Source: Lactuca virosa
Lineage: Eukaryota > Streptophyta > Magnoliopsida > Asterales > Asteraceae
Direction: 5' to 3'
NCBI GenBank assembly: GCA_928212115.1
Contig: CAKMRJ010005745.1
Coordinates: 222,275,697-222,339,696, forward strand
Length of the DNA stretch: 64,000 nt
Below, piece by piece: positions 23,248-35,785 of this stretch (within the stretch, counting starts at the first letter, position 1; each line of letters begins with the position of its first letter). The notes beneath the pieces were generated by a model. The model worked only from the letters and a program-made list of their open reading frames with translations. It searched no databases and had not been told where the DNA came from. Position numbers and translations under genes: made by a program.

Positions 23248-26200
23248 ATGGCAGGAGGCAACGGTGGCAATGGTGAAAAAGACGGACTCGTAACCCTCCA
23301 CTATCCGATGTTGACAAAGACGAATTATGGAGCATGGGCAATTAAGATGCGGGTGTACATGTTGGCCCAAGGCGTCTGGGATGCTGTAGAGCCCAGAACC
23401 TCAAATACCCTTGTTGAATCAAAGAAAGATAACATGGCATTGGCCGCCATTTATCAGGGTATACCGGAAGATCTACTGATGGTTTTGGCGGAGAAGAAGA
23501 CGGCCAAAGAAGCTTGGGATGCTCTCAAAACCATGTACGTAGGAGCTGACAGAGTGAAGGTTGCAAGGATTCAGACGCTGAAGGCTGAGTTCGAAGCACT
23601 GTGCATGACAGAAACGGAAAGTGTCGACGACTTCACCGGAAAAGTAACCAACACTGTAAGTACACTTCGCACTCTGGGAGACAAAGTCGATGAATCTCAG
23701 GTGGTGAAGAAATTGCTCAGAGCTGTGTCATCCAAATTTGTTCAAATTGCTTCAACACTCGAACAATTTGGGAATTTGGATGATATGTCAGTCGAAGAGG
23801 TGATCGGAAGACTTAAAGCATACGAAGAACGAATGAAGGGTCGTGGTGAAAGCGATGAACGGAAACTTCTTTTGACGCACAAAGAATGGTCTGAAAGAAA
23901 CAAGAAGAAAATAGAGGGTGATACGAGACAAAAATCGAATCGTGGTGGTCATGGAGGATCACGGGGTGGTCGTGGCCGAGGAAGAGGTAGAACTGGTGGC
24001 CGTGGTGGCCGTGGAAGGGGAAATTCACACCATCAGAAAGAAAGAGGTCAAAGCTCATCAAATAATCGAGATAAAAGCGAGGTTCAGTGTTACAACTGCC
24101 AGGAATTCGGGCATTATGCAGCCGAATGCACGAATCCCAGAAAAGAGCGAACCCACGAAAGCAATCTGGTACAAGATGATAATGAACCTGCACTGCTGTT
24201 GTCATCACTCGAAGGGAAAGAAGAAACCGGTGAAGTATTCTTAAATGAAGAAAACGTGAAACCAAAATTGAGAACACATGGAGGTGAATCAATCCAGTCA
24301 AACCTGTGGTACCTTGACACAGGTGCGAGTAATCACATGACTGGAAATGTGAGCAAGTTCCGAGAATTAGACAGAAAGACAAGTGGATTCGTGAAGTTTG
24401 GCAACGAATCCAAAGTGAGAATTGAAGGAAAGGGAACAATCGTGTTTAAATGCAAGAATGGAGAACAGAGGAAGCTGCAGAATGTATACTACATACCCGA
24501 TTTATGTAGTAACATCATAAGTCTTGGGCAATTATCAGAATGTGGGGACGAAATCAGAATCAAAGAGCCATGGTTGTGGGTCAGAGATAAGGAAGGAAGA
24601 CTGTTGATGAAAGTTCACAAGTCACCAAACCGCCTCTACAAGATCGAATTGGAGGAGGTTATATCAATGTGTCTATTAACTCAAGCTTCTGATCCAACTT
24701 GGTTATGGCATATGAGGTTGGGACACATAAACTTCAATTCAGTGAAGTATATGACAGACAAGAAGCTGATAGAAGGTGTTCCAAAGGTGACAGTTCCTTC
24801 ACAACCCTGTGAAGGATGTCTTGTGGGAAAACAAGCGAGGAAGCCATTTCCCTTGAAAGCAAGTTTCAGAGCAAAGAAAAAGCTAGAACTTGTACATGGA
24901 GACCTCTGTGGCCCAGTCTCACCACCCACACCTTCGGGTAACAGGTACTTTATGCTAATTGTTGATGACTTTAGCAGGGTAATGTGGGTTTATCTGATGA
25001 AATCAAAAGAGGAAGCCCTTCAAACTTTTAAAAGTTTCAGAAAGAAAGTTGAGACAGAAACAGGGGAGAAAGTCAAGGTGTTCAGAACTGATCGAGGTGG
25101 TGAGTTCTTGTCAAATGAATTCACAAGATACTGCAATGAAACAGGCATGGAGAGGCATTATACGTCTCCCCACTCTCCATAGCAAAATGGAGTTGTAGAG
25201 AGACGTAATAGAACTGTATTGGAGATGGTTAGATGCAATTTGAAGACAATGACAATGCCAGATGTCCTATGGGGAGAAGCAGTATCACACTCTGTTTATG
25301 TCTTAAACAGAGTACAAACCAAAGCCTTGAAGGACACAACCCCATATGAAATGTGGACCGGTAGAAAGCCTCACATTGATCATCTAAGAGTCTTTGGGTG
25401 TATTGCTCACATGAAAGTAGCAAAGGGCCATTTGAAAAAGCTGGAAGATAGGAGCATGCCACTGGTTCATCTCGGAGTTGAAAAAGGATCGAAGGCGTAC
25501 AGATTGTTAAACCCAGTCACAGGGAAAATGTATGTAAGCCGTGATGTGGTATTTGAAGAAAATAAAGCATGGAATTGGGAAAAATGTGAGAAGATCAAAA
25601 CAACACCTGGCATGAGCTTCACTGTCGAAGGCTTTGAATTCGCTGATGAATACTATGAAGACGAGGGAGAGTGGGTGCCAGATACGCCAGACCAAAATAG
25701 TGGGTCACCACAGTCAAATGTTAATTCGGGTTATATTGACCAGTTGGGTCACCCGGATATAACCCCCCTAAATACCCCTATACACTCACCAGTTACGCCC
25801 AATTCCCCAATTGTTCAATCTTCCCAAAATTCTCCGATCAATCCCAGCACCGCCTCAAGTTCCACCGGTGGCGGTGCCCCAAAACGATTCAGAACACTCA
25901 CTGACTTGTACGAGAACACCGACGAAGTCAATTTGCCCCCTGAAGAACTGATGCTGATTCGAAATGATGAAGAGCCGTCGACCTACATTCAAGCCTGTAG
26001 AAAGAAAGAATGGCGTGAAGCAATGAAAGCTGAATTAGCATCGCTCGAGAAAAATAACACATGGAAGCTGGTCGATCTTCCTAAGAATCGAAAGGCGATT
26101 GGTTTAAAATGGGTATTCAAACTGAAAAGGGATCCGAGTGGAAAAATTATAAAACACAAGGCAAGGATCGTAGCGAAGGGGTATGCACAACAACACGGAA

Positions 26201-27500
26201 TTGATTTCGATGAGGTATTCGCGCCGGTGGCCAGAATCGAAACAATCCGATTGATTTTAGCGTTAGCAGGCTCAAATGGGTGGAAAATACATCACTTAGA
26301 TGTGAAATCAGCGTTTCTAAATGGCGAATTAGATGAAGAAGTCTACGTATCCCAGCCAGATGGTTACCAAAAGAAAGGAGAAGCTCACAAAGTCTACAAG
26401 CTATCCAAAGCTCTTTACGGGCTTAAACAAGCTCCAAGAGCTTGGAATGCTTGCCTGGATCGCTATCTGAAGAGCCTCGGATTCAAGAGATGTGCTTATG
26501 AATACTCAGTCTACACGAAGAAGGAAGGAAAAAGCACTCTAATACTCGGAGTGTATGTAGACGATCTCTTGGTGACAGGGAACTGCACTGAAAATATTCA
26601 AATATTCAAGAGAGACATGAACATCAAATTCGAAATGAGTGATCTCGGGCTTTTATCCTACTACCTGGGGATTGAAGTGAATCAGAAAGGAGATGGGATC
26701 ACATTAAAACAAGCTGCATATGCAAGAAATCTCCTCATCAAAACAGGTATGCAAGACTGTAACCCCACACGAACTCCAATGGAACAAAAGCTCAAATTAC
26801 GCAGGGATGAAGAAGGTGAGCTTGTAAACAGCACTGAGTATCGAAGCATTGTGGGAGCATTGAGGTATTTAACACACACACGGCCTGACATTTCCTTTGC
26901 TGTTGGGATTGTTAGCCGCTTTATGGAGAAACCAGCTTTGAAGCACCTTCAAGCTGTAAAAATGTTACTCAGGTACATCAAAGGCACATTGGAGTTTGGC
27001 CTAAAATATTCAAGGGGAAAAGAAGACGCAGATCTCGTTGGATACACTGATAGTGACCTTGGCAATGATGTAAATGACAGAAGAAGTACAGGGGGTATGG
27101 CATATTATGTGAATGAGAACTTAATTACATGGGCTTCTCAAAAACAGAGGTGTGTGGCTCTCTCCTCATGTGAAGCAGAGTTCATGGCTGCAACCATGGC
27201 TGCTTGCCAAGGGATATGGCTAAGGAGGTTGATCAGTGAAATAACGGGACAAAAGTACCACCTGTGACAATTATGGTGGATAACAGGTCATCACTAGACT
27301 TGATGAAGAATCCAGTCTTTCATGGCAGGAGTAAACACATAGACATCCGATTCCACTTCATTCGCGAGTGTGTCGAAAATGGGGAGATTTCAGTCACACA
27401 CGTATGCAGCAAGGAGCAGAAGGCAGATATTCTAACCAAGCCACTTGGTAGAATCAAGTTCGAGGAAATGCGAAGTCTTCTCGGAGTTCAAAAGGTATGA
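23248..27500 (+). CDS. Copia C gag-pol polyprotein with two breaks
   Basis: The likely start is ATG at 23248 (MAGGNGGNGEKDG); an in-frame ATG at 23221 is also possible. Domains: gag beginning LTKTNYGAWAIKM; an RGG-rich basic stretch (about 23938-24020); zinc knuckle CYNCQEFGHYAAEC; protease WYLDTGASNHM; HHCC domain WHMRLGH...CEGC; integrase D (VHGDLCGP), D (FRTDRGGE) and E (NGVVERRN); reverse transcriptase with YVDD; RNase H. TAG at 25180 stands where CAG (SPQQNG) is expected. A one-base shift near 27250 (an A run in GGGACAAAAGTACC) splits the RNase H end, which resumes in the next frame and ends at 27500. Confidence 0.92.
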
Positions 27501-27521
27501 CTTCTGAATTAAGGGGGAAAA

Positions 27522-27864
27522 TGATGAAATAATTCAGAAGTTTAGTTTGTCACTTAATTAGTTTGAATAAAAGTCAATTTGTTGACCGTTAGAATTAGAT
27601 GCACGTTTAGTTTGATTCAATCAAAGCCATGTTGGCTAAGAGACCTAGTCTCATGCATGTAGTGGTAGTTGCAGTATTTCTCGCAGTTTTTTTTTTTGTT
27701 TAAAGATGTTATGCATGTAATCGTTGAGTATAAAAAAAATCTCCTCTCATTTTTCAATTTACAGAGAAAAGCTTTAAGCTTGAAATAGTCTGAGTCATTC
27801 TTTGTTCATCTTGATATTGTACATAGCCATTGTCTGAGTATTACAGGTTTGTGAAAAACCAACA
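27522..27864 (+). repeat. 3' LTR of Copia C
   Basis: Same length and, as far as I can read, the same sequence as 22853-23195. It is preceded by the polypurine tract AAGGGGGAAAA. Confidence 0.95.
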
Positions 27865-28733
27865 GATTTCAGCCCATAATTTGATCTCAGCATACCATGG
27901 AACTCAAAGATTAGGTTCCGGAAGGTTTTGGCAAAGCCGGCTAGTCTTGCCTCTGTCTCTTCAAGTTCCTCCAAGCTTTTTCCAAACCCTGTTATTCTAA
28001 GAGACACGCGGTTTCCAGAAGTGGCTTTGTCTAAAAGAGATTGCATTAATGATGGCCACTGGAAACCATACGTACGCTACATCAAGGTCGACAACATGCA
28101 ATGATCGGTTGTTATTTTTTTCTTCCCTTTCGAATGATTCCATGATCGACTGGTTTGCGGTGAAATGAGCAAACTGGTAATATGTTGTAGAGTTCCATGT
28201 ATGCCAAGAACTCATCTTCGGGTGCTGGTTCCTTCATTATCATTGAGTGAAAAGGTGATCGGCGTGTGAGAAGCCTTGCCACCAATCCATCTGCAAAATA
28301 AGCCGCCACCCTTTGCACTGAGTCGCCTATCAAAGATACGTTTTGATACAATTCACTCAGATTATCGACAGCGGAATCAAGGTTATTCTCGTCAAGGGAG
28401 GTAGCGGCAACGAGCAATAAGTGGATCAAACCGAGTCCTTTTCATCTTCACCCGTGCTTATTTCTGGTGTCTTGTTTTCTTTCTTTAACATGATTTCCCT
28501 CATTTCCAAAAGACTATAGATATTTCCTTCAGAAACTCCATTCGTATCCAAAGGTTTAAATCCTTCCCTTCTCTTTCTTTTCACCTTTCTTTCACGACCA
28601 CTACCAGAATCGATCACGATTGCAAGCCCAAGACTCAACAGCTGCTCATCTTGTACGCCTTCCATATATCTGTACAAGTTGTGATCAGTAGGAAGAGATT
28701 GAAGTGAATGAGGGAGTTTATGAGTCGCCAATT

Positions 28734-28743
28734 GTTTATATAG
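28734..28743 (-). promoter_or_regulatory. TATA box of GRAS pseudogene
   Basis: GTTTATATAG (minus strand CTATATAAAC) lies about 70 bp upstream of the pseudogene ATG, matching the TATA position of copy 1. Confidence 0.5.
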
Positions 28744-29225
28744 CCAAATAAGGAAAAGAATCACCCATGGGAAGTTACGAACAAAAAGGATCTTATGACC
28801 AGGGGTGTGATGCTTCGGGTCTCAACATAGCAAATAATGAATAAAACAAATATATAAAATCTTATATAAGATAATGCAAATATTGAGTTTTGGGTCACTA
28901 CACCAATCATATACTTTAGATGGGTTTTGGATAGCTTTGTTGAATCATTTGATTGGACATCATGTTGGATAATCTTGATGTGTATGGGTTAATATTTAGT
29001 ATTTGTTTTATTCAGTTTTTGAATAAAGGGTGGCCAAGTCATTGGAAGTGTATGTGTATATGGGTGAACTTGGTCATCAAATGAACCTATTCTCTAGGAA
29101 TAGTTAGATTAGTTCTAGGTTGTTTTTTGCTTATTTCCGTTGGATATATACAAGCTATATATAGCCTTTGTTTTCTGAATATGAAAAGAATGCAACAGCT
29201 TTGTGTCCAAATTACTTTCATATCT

Positions 29226-29227
<2 letters not shown>

Positions 29228-29310
<83 letters not shown>

Positions 29311-29320
29311 AGTGTGTGTT
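29228..29320. repeat. (TA)n(TG)n microsatellite
   Basis: A TA array to 29288 passes directly into a TG array, interrupted once by AG. Confidence 0.97.
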
Positions 29321-29450
29321 ACTTGAGAGACTAGTTGAGGGCCTCTTTTCCAACACATCACTTGGTAAAGCCATTGTTACTTGTTAATGGTGGTGATCAC
29401 TTAGTATGAAACTTTTCAAAATGGAATTGATCTCAATTCGAATCTCTCAT

Positions 29451-29612
29451 GCTTCAATTGTAAGGTGACATGTAAAAAGATGAAACTAATTTGTTTTATG
29501 CTTCAATTGTAAGATGACATGTAAAAAGATGAAACTAATTTGTTTTATATGTCAATGCTTCAATTCTGAGGTGACATGTGAAAAGACGAAACTAATTTGT
29601 TTTATATGTCAA
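29451..29612. repeat. Three-unit tandem repeat
   Basis: Units start GCTTCAATT at 29451, 29500 and 29557 (49, 57 and 56 bp). Each contains GTGACATG or ATGACATG and GAAACTAATTTGTTTTAT. Units 2 and 3 share an extra ATGTCAA tail. Confidence 0.85.
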
Positions 29613-32600
29613 GCATTGATGGATCAAAACCAAAGGTTCAAATCCTATTGGACGCAATTTTTTCCAGATATTTTTTTAGATTTAGATATCAAAAAATAAA
29701 TTTTGAATGATTTGACTCCGAAACGCTTGAGTACCCTTTTTATTTTATTTCAAAAATTATTTCTCTTAGGTTAATCTAGGCCAGAGGCATACCTATGTCA
29801 AGATAACCCCCCTTGAAAAGGTTTGTGTTTCATTACTTCAACTTTCTAAGAAAAGGAAAACAATTTAGCATAACAATTATATATATGATAATTATAAGCA
29901 ATATTTATTTAATTATGCAAAATTATAGGACTTAGATCATCCAACAAGATATCGAGGATCGAATCGGTTGCTAATTAACCATGTATTCATTTATCAAGAA
30001 TATTGTTTGATACCAACACAAGTTTGTTTTTTTCTAAATCATATAGATCCACATCTATAAAAGGTTGATATTCAGTTCTTTCTTAGTGACTATTTGTCCC
30101 TTTGTCAATGGTGTTTCAACAACATTTAAGTTTAACTAATAGCTTCATTCACCAACGAAAGGATTGCATCAACTTGAAAATGGATATGTGTCATTGTTGT
30201 CATCACTTTGCGGATATACAACTCAATATTGAAATAAACAGTATTCTCGATCATGATCACTTGCCACAACACTTGTTATTATCGGCATTAAAAAAAGATA
30301 GTATATTTATTTTTCTCGACGCTCTAAGTAGATGCTCCAAAATTGGTTTTGTACGCCTTATTTTGAGTTTATTAGTTACTTTAGGTAGTAGCTTGATATC
30401 ATTAAAGGATTCTATTTATTGTTGACAAATAACATTGAGGATCAGTTAGTGTCTATAAGATGCTCCTTGTATATATATAACTTGGCCAACCTCTTTTGGT
30501 CACGCATGATGCATGCCTTGGATCATAACAATTTGCCTTGAGTACGTGGAAGAATCTGCATGCCTGCCTGCCTCAAAAAAGTTGGTGAAATTGTAACAAG
30601 AATATATATATATATTATAATATGTCGATATATAGTGAAGAAATTAATGATACACCTTATTTCTTATCTTATGAGTCAACTTCAAATGGAAAGCATCTAG
30701 TCATCGATCTCATCTAAGGTATCCAAGAAACTCCATATATATCCCTTTGAGCAACATCGATTTCATCCAAGTATAAAGAAGGAACCATCTAAAATATATA
30801 CTTCCATTAAGTGTCAGTGTCATCAATTGTTACAACTGAATTGCATTTACAAAGAATAAATTTTTAGATGGCTGAATATTCCGCGATATCCAAAATTTTT
30901 ATACGGGTATCATAAATTTTTGGAAAATCACTACCCTAAATCCGTTTCCAAAATTGCAAATATCCAAGTTTTAGATGGCTGAATATTCCACGATATCCAA
31001 AATTTCATAATTTTTGGGATCATATTTCTGTATTCTCATATCGAATTAGCTAAGGCTGGCTGGGTATTATTACAAATTTATTTATAAAACTCAAGATTAT
31101 CGATCCCCTTGCTGGCCTACAAGTTGTACACATTTATTTTAACATATTACACCATAAATACTACTTAATTAACTAATTGATTTTGGCTGCTTGAGTTTCT
31201 TTCTAAAGAGTAGCACCCATCAATGGCAATGTTGATATGACAGCAATGTATGTAAGCATCCACGTTGATCTTCTGTTTTGTTGGAACAGCTGCTCCAACC
31301 ATTTTTTGATGCTATTCAAATCAGCTACTTTGACCGATGTTTGACCACTTGGACGGGATACTATATTTTTTGCATCTGGTACAACAAGTACATCAGCAGC
31401 AGCACTTTGATCATTGATTTTCTGTCTCTCAAATGGATCTTCTTCATTTAATTTTACATTATCAGTGGGTGATGATGGATCATTGGTGATTCCATTTGAA
31501 GCATTCACATATGGGCCTTGATCCACAGAAGATTCTGGTCCAATATGCGGAGGATTCTGTCACAGAATATATATAATATATTACACATTTTTACACATAA
31601 TAATATACAATAATTACCAAAAAGGAATAATGAATTTAATTTTTTTTACCTTCTTTTGTGCATGCATAAAGGGGCTGCAGTGAAGAACACCAAGGAATTC
31701 ATTCGCAGCTCTCACCCACCTTATGGAAATCGAAGCAACAAGAAAAACAAATTAATATTGTAAATTAAATAAGGTCAAGATTTGATTATGAAACTTGAAA
31801 TAAGTATTAAGATCATACCATAAACTAGATGCAGTAAGACCCTCAAAGAAGGCAAGATATTTTTATTTGCTCTAATAAACATAACATACATAAATTAAAG
31901 ATGATGATGATGATGAGATCAAGGAGGATGAAATGAGGGAACACAGTAGAGCGTACCTGCACTCATCCCATGGGATTGCCTCCCAGGTACAGACTGGATC
32001 ATCTAAACTACTTACACACAGTAACGGAATTGCAACTTTTGTGACATATGGTGCGCTGCTGCAATGCCTATGGCTATAGTATGTATCCACACTCTTCAAC
32101 AAACCAAAAAAAAAAAAAAATCAAATTAACAAGTTATGCAAGAAAGAATATTAAAATGGTTAAAGAGGTTTACCTCAAACTTGCCAACTAGAGGAGTAGC
32201 ATAATTGTCAAAATCCCGTATACGACGTGACTAGAAAAAAGAGAAAATAATCTGTTTATATTCCAAAATAACAAAAAGTTAAAAAAATATACAGTGGTAG
32301 CTAACTGAAAAGATAAAATTAAGAAATAACAATGATTTACTGAAACACAAAGAATAATATGAGAACATAAATAAACACAGGGAATCAGGAAAGGCATGGT
32401 TCGCTCCAGTGGAAGAAGCAAAGTTGTTTGTTTTGTCAGATGCGGAAGGAATTTGATTCCTTATTTTGTATTTAACGACACAAATCATTTTTAATGTTCC
32501 ACAATATCAATTAATATAAAACTTTATTTTCTGAAAACAAGTAGAAAGTATATTTTTTGAAATAATCTTTACTTGGGTTTTAATCAGCTTTTATTATGTT

Positions 32601-32989
32601 TAAGTTTTTAGTTTTGTAAATTATTAAAATTCATTAATCACATTAAATTTTTTAAACTACGACATATTTATTCACATACCTTTATTATACCATCCCAATC
32701 TGCAAGGCGCGCGATGAAAAAGAGTTTGATGTCTGCAATCAGAAACTAAAATTAACAAGGAAAGCTTTTTCATCACAATAAACAATTAAAATGCCAAAAC
32801 ACTGTGTAGTAGAGTGAGTGTCTGTTGTGTTTAAGTGAGGAAATGAGCATTACTACATACAGTTTTGCATACTGTTAGTAAGAGCCCTATCATACAATTT
32901 TTGAACAGTTTATGAATCTAGACCCAATCTGCAGATAGATATATAAATAAACAATTGCTGTCAAAAAGTGATACATATGAACAAAAAGC

Positions 32990-32992
<3 letters not shown>

Positions 32993-33064
<72 letters not shown>
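32993..33064. repeat. (AT)n microsatellite
   Basis: AT array of about 72 bp in a hydrolase intron. Confidence 0.98.
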
Positions 33065-33066
<2 letters not shown>

Positions 33067-33274
33067 CTAAGGGTTAAATGCAAGAAACAATGACATACAT
33101 ATATTAATTTGCAATGTTGAAATACAACTTATGATGAATAATAGACACTAACCAAAAGGTCCCAAGGAGAGCAGATAGCAACTGCACCAGCTATAGGAAC
33201 ATGTTCACCTGAATACATAATTAACTAACTCATCATAAACAAACTTTTAGTCAACAAAACACCCAAACTAACCC

Positions 33275-33278
<4 letters not shown>

Positions 33279-33318
<40 letters not shown>
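33279..33318. repeat. (AT)n microsatellite
   Basis: AT array of about 40 bp in the intron between hydrolase blocks 6 and 7, where a short coding segment appears to be missing. Confidence 0.97.
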
Positions 33319-33321
<3 letters not shown>

Positions 33322-34094
33322 ATTTAGTCTAGATGATGTTTACACTAATAGACTCCTTATTGCAACTATCACATAAAATGAAAAATCACCCTAACAAGCA
33401 ACAAGGTCCTCAGTCCTCTCACATGTTCTAGTCTTTACTCTTTAGTTAGATACTTGATTATAATTATTAATATTTCGGTATATAAGTAGCATTGTAAATT
33501 AATTTTGGGTAATCTTTCAACAACAAAACAAACTTGAAGCATGGACTTAAAGAACTTAAAGAACTTAAAGAATAGAGAATAGTTAGCTGATCACATCACA
33601 GCTTGTAACTTAACATTAGGAAGAAAATATAAAATAATGACTAGGAAACGAAATATAAAATAATGCAAGATTAAAGGTACCAGAATATTGGCACCAATGC
33701 TAGTTCCAACAACAAAAAGAGGAGCATTGGGATATTCACGATGAAGATCGTTGATGACATCTCGTGTGTCTTTTGTCCACCCCGCATTATAGAAGCAATC
33801 AGACTGCAAACAAAAAATCATACCATCTCAAAGCGTTTAATAAAGTAACATTTAAAAAAAACAAAAATGGTATGATGATCAATCTATCTATCTATAGGTT
33901 TTAGAATGAATTTAGTTAAGAGTTGTATTTTAATTTAATTAAAATACATAGTATTAATCTATTTCTAATAAACTACTGACCGTGACAGAAATTCCTCCAA
34001 CTTCACGGTGATTGCAAACAACAACATCCCACCCTCGTTCAGCAGTGGAGTAAGCAAGATGCTTGATGTACTCAAATCAATTCATCATCATATG

Positions 34095-34179
<85 letters not shown>
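34095..34179. repeat. (CT)n(AT)n microsatellite
   Basis: CT array to 34118 followed by AT array; it forms the left border of the pararetrovirus-like block. Confidence 0.98.
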
Positions 34180-34186
<7 letters not shown>

Positions 34187-34264
34187 GTATACAGTTTATA
34201 TCTGTTCCACTGTCAACAAGAGCAATAAATTTTTTTTATAATATTTCCAATTATTAATTTTATT

Positions 34265-35089
34265 TTGACGTACAATTTCTGGGATTATATCGACAGCTTT
34301 TATAAAGCTTTTCTTTATGAAAATCCAAAGAAGAAACATTCTTGGTTTTTCAAAATTTGTGACCAAGTTTATAAACAAAAATTGTCAAATTGGTTTACAC
34401 AATGGTGGTCATCATATGACCCAAGTGTTCAAATTCTCCCTGAACCGTTCAAATCTTTATATGTTGAATGGGTTCATGTGGCTCCAAAATACAGGGAAGC
34501 TCTTGAGCACTCCAATGGAGGAAGAGAAGTAATACCTACTCTACATTTTTTCATAGAATTTTCCATTCCTTGGATTTGGAAATGGATCCCAGAAGTTGAT
34601 TACAGTCCTAATAAGTTCTCATCTTTACAAAGATCATATCTTACAAAATTTTGGGCAAAAATGTTGCAAAAGGATCCAACCTCAAATGAGATAAACTCCA
34701 AACAAACGATTGATAATATCAATCAGACAATTTTGAAATATAAATCTCAAAAAGAATTTTTATCTCATAAGGAACAATCAAACAATTTTAATCCTTATGA
34801 AAAACTTCTAAATTCCATTAAAGGTCAAGGAAATTCTTCCCCATCAAAAGATGAAATTATCAAGGCTTATTTTCGTCAGATGAAAGAAGACCTGCTTCAA
34901 AACCTCAATAAACAACCATCGGACAGCTCCATGTTATCCACAAGCAATTATGAAAATTGTCTAGCAGGAGAATCTCAACCAATCGATGATACCAATGACA
35001 TTATGGATGACTTCACTGTAGAAGATGCTTTTGTCACTATTGAAGACATGATATTGGAAAAGCTACAAAAGAAGAAGACAAAAGCATAA
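34265..35089 (+). pseudogene. Unidentified open frame, tryptophan-rich, 5' truncated
   Basis: About 274 codons open to a stop at 35087-35089, with no good ATG at the left end, so it is probably the 3' part of a longer gene. The first half is aromatic-rich with WFTQWWSSYDP, ILPEPFKSLY and FFIEFSIPWIWKW. The second half is polar and acidic (DDTNDIMDD) and ends in a lysine cluster. I do not recognise a catalytic motif. The wording recalls unassigned proteins linked to plant endogenous pararetroviruses; other mobile-element origins are possible. Confidence 0.55.
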
Positions 35090-35248
35090 GGGCTATATGG
35101 TGGAAATTTCTACATCTATCAATATTCTCTATTTGCTTTAATAAAGCTACAATAATGAAGACATTTGTTTAACCAGCTGTTATACAGTGTACTCAATTAT
35201 TATCTTTGTAATATTTTATAGTTTTTAAACTTGGTTTGAAGTCCGGGC

Positions 35249-35259
35249 CTATATATAGG
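35249..35259 (+). promoter_or_regulatory. TATA box of pararetrovirus-like block
   Basis: CTATATATAGG follows GTCCGGGC and precedes GAGAGGGCAGAAG and a CT-rich leader. The spacing suggests a transcription start near 35280-35300. Confidence 0.45.
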
Positions 35260-35723
35260 TTGTTATGTTTATGTATGAGAGGGCAGAAGATTTCTTCCTA
35301 TCTACTCTCTCCCTCTTGTAAAATATTCTGAAGTTATAAAATAAGTTTTAAAGTATTCCTGATGCATCCTTCTTTCGTTAATTGTGTTTCCCTTCACTCT
35401 TGTAAGTTTTCATTACTTATACTTTATTATTGTTTATATTAGCCTAATGAAAGGCTAAAACCTTTTAAGTGTTAAATAATTTCATGAGATTATGGCTTTA
35501 TTAATTTTGTAAGAACCGTAGGTACCATATAGTTATTTGAAATACAAAAGTCTAGGTTGATAACATGTAATTTAATTAGAAATGTTTTACCATTAGTCGT
35601 GATGTTGCCTGCCTTTTAGCCAAAGTGTGGCGTTGTTAGGGTTGTTATCATTGACTCGGTATATATTAACGTTTCAAATTAAATTATTTGTTATTGTAAA
35701 TAATCCTATGACTGTATTTTGGC

Positions 35724-35724
<1 letters not shown>

Positions 35725-35782
<58 letters not shown>
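35725..35782. repeat. (TA)n microsatellite
   Basis: AT array of about 58 bp forming the right border of the pararetrovirus-like block. Confidence 0.98.

Positions 35783-35785
<3 letters not shown>

Larger units (their letters stand above)
22853..27864 (+). mobile_element. Young Ty1/Copia element C
   Basis: 5,012 bp with two 343-bp LTRs that appear identical on direct comparison, perfect 5-bp target duplication, primer-binding site, gag-pol and polypurine tract. It interrupts the second GRAS copy. Identical LTRs mean very recent insertion. Confidence 0.96.
22261..28665 (-). pseudogene. GRAS pseudogene split by Copia C
   Basis: A second copy of the gene at 19114-20503. The N-terminal part (28665-27865: MEGVQDEQLLSLGLAIV, LHRI, VDLDVAY, LHRII) and C-terminal part (22847-22261, ending LAWQDKCLITASAWQC) are separated by a 5-kb Copia insertion. 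Frame breaks: one base near 28435; an 8-bp deletion near 28187 (after MELYN); a 4-bp insertion near 28066 (within VAYGFQW); one extra G near 22374. The 8-bp and 4-bp changes and the Copia make loss of function secure, whatever the single-base calls. Confidence 0.88.
28830..31200. other. Intergenic sequence with simple repeats
   Basis: No supported gene. It holds (TA)n at 29228-29288 followed by (TG)n to 29320, a three-unit tandem repeat at 29451-29612, and a direct repeat of TTAGATGGCTGAATATTCC at 30864 and 30971. Open frames over the TA/TG array are repeat artefacts. Confidence 0.6.
34180..35724 (+). mobile_element. Endogenous pararetrovirus-like block (candidate)
   Basis: A plus-strand block lies in a minus-strand hydrolase intron, bounded on both sides by AT arrays. 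It holds a long open frame ending at 35089, then a noncoding tail with TATATATAGG, a pyrimidine-rich leader and AATAAA-like words. That order (last frame, then intergenic promoter) resembles Caulimoviridae. Endogenous RTBV-like and related plant pararetroviruses are known to sit in AT-dinucleotide repeats. No reverse transcriptase or movement-protein motif is present, so the assignment rests on context and a recalled resemblance. Confidence 0.5.

Noticed and set aside
29087..29387. Open frames rich in YI and HT repeats
   Set aside because: They are translations of TA and TG dinucleotide arrays, as are similar frames near 34.1, 35.7, 36.1, 50.8 and 61.3 kb.
29368..29660. Possible SINE, because of B-box-like GGTTCAAATCC and ATTCGAATC words
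   Set aside because: No convincing A box at the right distance, no tail and no target duplication.
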